From positions 152,599-216,598 of the forward strand of contig JAFUDX010000032.1 of the NCBI GenBank assembly GCA_017464425.1: a DNA stretch of 64,000 nt. Reading direction: 5' to 3'. The stretch comes from Treponema sp. GTDB lineage: Bacteria > Spirochaetota > Spirochaetia > Treponematales > Treponemataceae. The notes below the pieces were generated by a model that ran no database searches, was not told the origin of the DNA, and saw only the letters and a list, made by a program, of their open reading frames with translations. Below are positions 59,740 through 64,000 of this stretch, piece by piece. Position numbers and translations under genes: made by a program. How positions within the stretch are numbered: position 1 is the first letter of the stretch; every line of letters begins with the position of its first letter.

Positions 59740-60174
59740 TTAGTCAATTGACCCAGCAGAATACAACGCATCGCAATACTCACAGGCATACTGAGCCTTC
59801 TGACGGTTGACGAGCTTAAAAACGGGCGGAACATAATTTTCTGTGACGGTAATACAACGCGGATTCTTACAGTGGATTACATTCTCAACGCGCTCAGGCA
59901 ATTCCATTTTGATTTTTCGGACGATTTTTTCATCTTTTATGACAGCAATAGAAATATTCGGGTCGATGAAGCCCAGTACCGAATAGTCGATATTGATGAT
60001 GTTGTCGACTTTAATGATGTCTTTTTTGCCAGATTTTTTTGAAGCGACATTCATGATGAGTGCGCATGAAAAGTCAGCCTTATCCAAACCGAGAAAGTGA
60101 AAAATCTGAGGACCGAAGCCTGCCTTTATGTGGTCAATGACCAAGCCGTTTTTGATGGTATCTACATTAAGCAT
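59740..60174 (-). CDS. pyrI: Aspartate carbamoyltransferase regulatory subunit
   Basis: This 144-residue protein has the allosteric domain ([15 protein letters not shown] at the start, the nucleotide-binding side) and a C-terminal zinc domain with four cysteines (CKNPRC and CEYC). PyrI binds CTP and ATP and controls PyrB. It is 11.6 kb from pyrB and on the other strand, while in many genomes the two are adjacent or fused. It is divergent from flgD. Confidence 0.95.
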   Translation of the reverse strand: MLNVDTIKNGLVIDHIKAGFGPQIFHFLGLDKADFSCALIMNVASKKSGKKDIIKVDNIINIDYSVLGFIDPNISIAVIKDEKIVRKIKMELPERVENVIHCKNPRCITVTENYVPPVFKLVNRQKAQYACEYCDALYSAGSID

Positions 60175-60200
60175 ATCGCTAGTTTACCGCATTTTTTTTA

Positions 60201-60227
60201 TAAAGTCACGGACTACGATGCCGATAT
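60201..60227 (+). promoter_or_regulatory. Sigma-28 promoter of flgD-flgE
   Basis: TAAAGTCA (60201-60208), exactly 11 bp, GCCGATAT (60220-60227). This matches the FliA consensus TAAAGTTT-N11-GCCGATAA in 13 of 16 positions and at all the key ones. Confidence 0.88.
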
Positions 60228-60273
60228 TTGAAGTGTAGCGGCGGAAAGTTCCGACACTACATGTGGGGTAAAA

Positions 60274-60741
60274 ATGGAAATAAACGCAACGAACATCAAC
60301 ACAACGATGAGCGCGCAGGAAAAGTTCACGGTCGACAATCAAGTCAACGCTTTCAACAAGAAGCTCGACTATGAACTTCGTGAGGGAAGAATCGCAAACC
60401 ACGAGCTTGGCAAAGATGACTTCCTTAAACTCCTGATGGCTCAAATGACGAATCAGGATCCGACAAGCCCGATGGAAAACACAGAATTCATCGCGCAGAT
60501 GGCGCAGTTCACATCGCTTGAGCAGATGACGAACATGAGCCAGAACTTCGAGAAGATGGCTTCGATGATGAATTCAAGCGAGGCTCAGAGCATGCTCGGT
60601 CGCACGGTTCAGATTGATTTGGGCGCGGAGCAGAGCACAACGGGTGTCGTTGAGGCTGCCACACGAGGATTTGCCCCACAGGTTCAAGTGAACGGTATGT
60701 TCTACGATATGAATAAAATCAAGGCCGTCTACGGTTATTAA
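60274..60741 (+). CDS. flgD: Flagellar hook-capping protein FlgD
   Basis: This 155-residue protein has the conserved FlgD N-terminal domain: GKDDFLKLLMAQMTNQDPTSPMENTEFIAQMAQFTSLEQM (about residue 49-88). It forms the cap under which hook subunits assemble. Compared with enteric FlgD (about 230) it lacks the C-terminal Ig-like/tudor part, which is common in spirochaetes. A sigma-28 promoter precedes it and flgE follows 50 nt later. Confidence 0.93.
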   Translation: MEINATNINTTMSAQEKFTVDNQVNAFNKKLDYELREGRIANHELGKDDFLKLLMAQMTNQDPTSPMENTEFIAQMAQFTSLEQMTNMSQNFEKMASMMNSSEAQSMLGRTVQIDLGAEQSTTGVVEAATRGFAPQVQVNGMFYDMNKIKAVYGY

Positions 60742-60791
60742 GGTTCCCGCATACGCGAGAATGACAACGAATAAAAAAAGAGGGTAGCGAT

Positions 60792-62207
60792 ATGATGAGA
60801 TCACTTTATTCTGGCGTTTCTGGTTTGCAGAATCATCAGACACGAATGGATGTAATCGGCAACAACATTGCCAATGTCAACACGACGGGCTTTAAACGCG
60901 GTCGCGTGAACTTTCAGGACATGATTAGCCAGCAGCTTTCTGGAGCTGCAAAACCGACCGAAGAAAAAGGCGGCGTAAACCCGAAGGAAGTCGGCTTGGG
61001 TATGACCGTCGCGGCAATCGACACCGTGTTCACACAGGGAAACTTGCAATCAACGGGCATCTCAACTGATGTCGCGATTCAGGGAAATGGTTTCTTCATC
61101 GAAAAGAACGGCGAAAAATCATACTACACCCGTGCAGGTGCGTTCTCTCTCGACCAGAACGGCACGCTCGTAAATCCTGCGAACGGAATGCGCGTTCAAG
61201 GTTGGATGGCCCGTGAATTGAACGGTGAGATGATTGTTCAGACTGCCGCAACTCCGACAGACCTCACGATTCCAGTTGGCTCAAAAGACCCGGCAAAAGC
61301 AACGCAGAACATCAACTTTGCGTGTAACTTGAACAAAAATACCCCAGTCGTTCCAGAAAATGCAACCGAAGCAGAGCGAGCAAAAGGAACTTGGAACACT
61401 GAATTCAAAATCTATGATTCATTCGGCAACGAACATCTTTTGACCGTAAGTTTTGTCCGCGACCGAGACACCGTAAACGAATGGGTTGCAACCGTCAATG
61501 TTGACCCGGACACAGAAACTCTCGATGAAGACGGAAATCCACAGAATGTCACAAGCACACTCGTTGGCTTTGACGCTACTGCCGGACAGGGAAACACTTT
61601 CCGCGTTCGATTCGACAACAACGGAACGCTTGAACGAGTCACCGATGTTTCAGGTCAGGAATCAAATGAAAGCGGAGAAATCATTCTCCAGGCCTCATAC
61701 ATTGTTCCAGAATCAAATGATGTGGACGGAAATCCGTACCGCCAGACAATGAACATCAACTTGGGTACGATTGGCTCAATGATTAACACCGTAACTCAGA
61801 GTGCGTCTGCAAGCTCAACAAAAGCGTTCTATCAGGACGGCTATGCATTGGGCTACCTTGAGAACTTCAAGATTGACTCAACGGGTACGATTACGGGCGT
61901 GTACTCAAACGGCACGAACCGCACAATCGGTCAGCTCGCAATGGCAACATTCGCAAACCAGAACGGTCTTGAAAAAGCTGGCGACAACACCTATGTAAAG
62001 AGCAACAACTCAGGCGAGGCAAAAATCAACGCTTCGGGAATCGCAGGTGCAGGAAGCCTTTTGGCAGGCGCATTGGAAATGTCAAACGTCGACTTGACCG
62101 AGCAGTTCACCGACATGATTGTTACCCAGCGTGGCTTCCAGTCAAACGCAAAGACAATCCAGACAGCCGACACGCTTTTGGAAACAGTTCTTTCGCTTAA
62201 ACGATAA
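60792..62207 (+). CDS. flgE: Flagellar hook protein FlgE
   Basis: This 471-residue protein starts with the rod/hook motif ([32 protein letters not shown]) and ends with the matching C-terminal helix ([28 protein letters not shown]). Spirochaetal hooks are joined by lysinoalanine cross-links; in T. denticola these link Lys165 and Cys178. Counting here gives Lys at 165 (in PVGSKDPAK) and the only nearby Cys at 178 (in NINFACNLN), so the self-cross-linking site is kept exactly. AGAGGG precedes the ATG. The rpoN gene ends 2 nt after the stop on the other strand. Confidence 0.96.
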   Translation: MMRSLYSGVSGLQNHQTRMDVIGNNIANVNTTGFKRGRVNFQDMISQQLSGAAKPTEEKGGVNPKEVGLGMTVAAIDTVFTQGNLQSTGISTDVAIQGNGFFIEKNGEKSYYTRAGAFSLDQNGTLVNPANGMRVQGWMARELNGEMIVQTAATPTDLTIPVGSKDPAKATQNINFACNLNKNTPVVPENATEAERAKGTWNTEFKIYDSFGNEHLLTVSFVRDRDTVNEWVATVNVDPDTETLDEDGNPQNVTSTLVGFDATAGQGNTFRVRFDNNGTLERVTDVSGQESNESGEIILQASYIVPESNDVDGNPYRQTMNINLGTIGSMINTVTQSASASSTKAFYQDGYALGYLENFKIDSTGTITGVYSNGTNRTIGQLAMATFANQNGLEKAGDNTYVKSNNSGEAKINASGIAGAGSLLAGALEMSNVDLTEQFTDMIVTQRGFQSNAKTIQTADTLLETVLSLKR

Positions 62208-62208
62208 G

Positions 62209-63780
62209 CTACCGCTCATAGCTTGAGCTGACATTCAGTTCGCCGCGATACTTAGCAACAGTGCGGCGGGCAACCGTAATACCCTTTTCGGCCAGAATAT
62301 CAGAAATTTTTTGGTCGGAAAGGGCTTTTTTATCGTCTTTATGCTCGTGCAAAATACGAGCGATTTCAAATTTTACGCCTTCTTTTGAAATCACCGCTTT
62401 TTCGCTCGATTGCCCGCTCTGTTCAGAATGTGCGCTCGCAACGGCATTTGTAAAAAAATAACTGATTGGAAAAATTCCCCATTCACAGGAAAGATATTTT
62501 GAATTTGCCATGCGGGAAATCGTTGCCTCATGGACCTTTAATTTTTCGGCGATGTCTTTTTGCCTGAGCGGTGCCAAATACCGCGCGCCTTTCCTAAAAA
62601 ATTCCGCCTGAGCGGTGACAATTTCTTGCGCCGCCTTTAGGATTGTGCTTTCACGGAAAAGCACGCTGTCGATGAATACTTTTGCCTCATTTACGCTGGC
62701 ACGGGCAAATTTGAATTCGGCCTTTTTGCGCTCGGCTTTTTCGCTCGTGTCGCCGTCTTTTATGTTTGCAGATTGTATGAGTGCCGTATATTCTTTTGAA
62801 ATTTCAAGACGCGGAAGAAATTCCCGTGCAAAAGTAACGGTGAATTCCGGCGTATCATCATTCTGACTTTGACCAAAAATCTCGTTTTTGGAGACGATTA
62901 CATCTGGTGAGACAAAATGCGTTTGAGCAGTTCCAAAATTCCTGGCAGGATACGGATCAAGTGTTTTTATAAAATCAAGCGCGATTTCAATTTCTTCGGT
63001 AGAAATGTCATCTTTGGAAAGGAGACGCTCATTTTTGGACGCGAATTTTAATTTTTTTTGCTCGGAAAGGTAATTAGCCAGTTTTTTTTGAATTTTGGGA
63101 ATGTGAGGTGGATTCAAAAAGTCAAAATGCTCGTTGCTTTCAAGAAGAAAAAGCGTTACATCAGAAGCAATGTTTGAAATTTGCGCCTGAACATAGAGAC
63201 TTTCGCGGTAATTGTTCGTGCAAGTGCCGATTGGGTCAAGATTCTGAACGATTGAAAGACAGTGGTTCAAGAATTCTTCGGTATGAGCGGGATTTTCTGC
63301 ATTCAGAAATGAAACAGGTGCAAGAACATGAAAGCCTTTCTCGTCAAGATTGTAAATAAGTTTTTCGCACAAAGCCTTTTCGTCAGCCGTCAGATTGATT
63401 GCATTGAGCTGATGAAGCAGGTGGTCGGACAGAACTTCCCGATTATCAGCATTGCTTTCAAGCGCAGACTGAAAATTATCGCTCGCTTCCCTACCCCGCG
63501 CCGAGTCCGTGCCGTATCTTGTATTGTCGGAAAAGCGCGAAGAAGCCGAAACTTCCGTTTTTGAAGAAGAAACCCCCGACTCCAGCAAATCAGATTTAAT
63601 TTCAAGCGCAGGATTTTTTGCCGCCTGAGCATAGATTTCCTCGCGAAGGTCAGCAGAAGACATGGAAAGCAAGTTGAGCGACATGATTTGCGCCTGGCTC
63701 ATTTTTTGGGATTGAACTTGAGCCATATTCTGAGAAGTTCGTTGCTGCAATGACATGTGCGGGAAATCTGCCATAAACAC
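62209..63780 (-). CDS. rpoN: RNA polymerase sigma-54 factor
   Basis: This 523-residue protein has the Gln-rich activator-responding region I (about 10-55: LQQRTSQNMAQVQSQKMSQAQIMSLNLLSM), an acidic region II (about 60-115), the core-binding domain, a helix-turn-helix (KDIAEKLKVHEATISRM) and the C-terminal RpoN box (ARRTVAKYRGELNVSSS). It directs transcription from -24/-12 promoters together with AAA+ activators. The real start may be the third codon (Met at 63774). It is convergent with flgE and divergent from the partial gene at 63961; the 10-C tract lies in the shared upstream region. Confidence 0.95.
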   Translation of the reverse strand: MFMADFPHMSLQQRTSQNMAQVQSQKMSQAQIMSLNLLSMSSADLREEIYAQAAKNPALEIKSDLLESGVSSSKTEVSASSRFSDNTRYGTDSARGREASDNFQSALESNADNREVLSDHLLHQLNAINLTADEKALCEKLIYNLDEKGFHVLAPVSFLNAENPAHTEEFLNHCLSIVQNLDPIGTCTNNYRESLYVQAQISNIASDVTLFLLESNEHFDFLNPPHIPKIQKKLANYLSEQKKLKFASKNERLLSKDDISTEEIEIALDFIKTLDPYPARNFGTAQTHFVSPDVIVSKNEIFGQSQNDDTPEFTVTFAREFLPRLEISKEYTALIQSANIKDGDTSEKAERKKAEFKFARASVNEAKVFIDSVLFRESTILKAAQEIVTAQAEFFRKGARYLAPLRQKDIAEKLKVHEATISRMANSKYLSCEWGIFPISYFFTNAVASAHSEQSGQSSEKAVISKEGVKFEIARILHEHKDDKKALSDQKISDILAEKGITVARRTVAKYRGELNVSSSYER

Positions 63781-63855
63781 AGTATATGCCCAAATTTAGA
63801 TTTTTTCAAACCGATGGAATAAAAACAGAATAGTACAAAAATAGGTCTGAAAGTA

Positions 63856-63865
63856 CCCCCCCCCC
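63856..63865. repeat. Homopolymer tract, ten C, in a divergent promoter region
   Basis: Ten C are followed after 4 bp by TATAAT (63870-63875). The tract is thus within the likely -35/-10 spacer of a rightward promoter for the gene at 63961; it is 76 bp upstream of the rpoN start on the other strand. A change in its length would change the promoter spacing. Its flanks (GTAC before, GTA after) are like those of the two lipoprotein tracts in reverse. Confidence 0.75.
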
Positions 63866-63960
63866 GTATTATAATCAAAACCGTCATAATAGTGGCAGAA
63901 TACGCTCTTTTCCGTATCCTGCCAAATCAAAAAAAAGCATTTCATAAAAGGAGGAACTTT

Positions 63961-64000
63961 ATGAAAAAATTTGCAAAGGCGCTGGGCGTTCTGTCCGCGC
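63961..64000 (+). CDS. Exported protein, N-terminus only (cut by window edge)
   Basis: The ATG at 63961 has a strong ribosome site (AGGAGG, 7 nt before). The 13 visible codons (MKKFAKALGVLSA) look like the start of a signal peptide. Nothing more can be said on its function. The promoter with the ten-C tract is about 90 bp upstream. Confidence 0.7.
   Translation, partial: MKKFAKALGVLSA

Noticed and set aside
60184..60444. 86-codon minus-strand frame opposite flgD
   Set aside because: It lies over the sigma-28 promoter and the start of flgD and has no similarity to any family.
63699..63887. 62-codon minus-strand frame crossing the ten-C tract and entering rpoN, a possible third poly-G leader gene
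   Set aside because: It has no lipoprotein signal, no ribosome site, and overlaps rpoN out of frame. The tract fits better as part of a promoter spacer.
1..64000. tRNA, rRNA, insertion sequence, prophage or CRISPR array
   Set aside because: I looked for TTCGA-loop/acceptor-stem pairs, transposase motifs, phage genes and regular repeat-spacer patterns and saw none that I could support by eye.

Overview
This window looks like the chromosome of a spirochaete, most likely a Treponema. The evidence is a periplasmic-flagellar gene set (FlbB collar protein, FliK, FlgD, FlgE) in which FlgE keeps the Lys165/Cys178 pair used for hook cross-linking in T. denticola, RpoN, a PilZ protein, many lipoproteins with short signal peptides, and dispersed short palindromic repeats of a kind common in treponemes. 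The window has no rRNA or tRNA gene that I could see.

Layout. 1-6.5 kb: a secreted protein cut by the left edge, an unknown protein, rpsU, a PilZ protein with a TPR partner, and a DAHP synthase-prephenate dehydratase fusion. 6.6-19.5 kb: mostly minus-strand genes for polyene/fatty-acyl chemistry: a CrtI/RetSat-like oxidoreductase, a PlsC-LRAT fusion, a TetR regulator, a flavodoxin-fold oxidoreductase, a FabZ-like dehydratase, a FabG-like reductase, a ketosynthase fused to a catalytically dead ketosynthase (KS-CLF), an ACP, then thrC, a DUF3943 protein and a second ketosynthase. 19.6-24.6 kb: a broken chemoreceptor, a deaminase, a sugar-binding lipoprotein and metY. 24.8-28.7 kb: a complete diversity-generating retroelement (DGR): a lipoprotein with a C-type-lectin-like variable end, a DGR-type reverse transcriptase, an adenine-rich template repeat and an Avd-like helper, with a DNA methyltransferase gene 2 nt upstream. 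29.8-31.3 kb: a toxin-antitoxin pair and a YugP-type metallopeptidase. 31.4-39.1 kb: two paralogous lipoprotein genes with 9- and 10-G tracts at the same site in their signal-peptide region (10 G puts one out of frame), followed by a scrap-yard of truncated genes and repeats and a Fic protein.

39.3-47.2 kb: flbB and fliK behind sigma-28-like promoters, YggT, DUF1846, an aromatic amino-acid ammonia-lyase, a small ApeC-type chain-length-factor domain and an O-methyltransferase. Together with the KS-CLF/ACP/KR/DH block this suggests an aryl-polyene-like pathway split over two loci. 47.2-60.2 kb: housekeeping genes (pyrB, a UvrD/PcrA helicase, murE, a LysM protein, a NUDIX hydrolase, a cytidylate-kinase-like gene, a CDP-alcohol phosphotransferase, an esterase, an ABC ATPase and pyrI). 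60.2-64 kb: flgD-flgE behind a near-consensus sigma-28 promoter, rpoN, and a 10-C tract beside a -10 box ahead of a secreted protein cut by the right edge.

The strongest signals are the DGR, the poly-G contingency loci, and the split aryl-polyene-like pathway with a fused KS-CLF. All alignments and counts were made by eye from this sequence; no database search was run.
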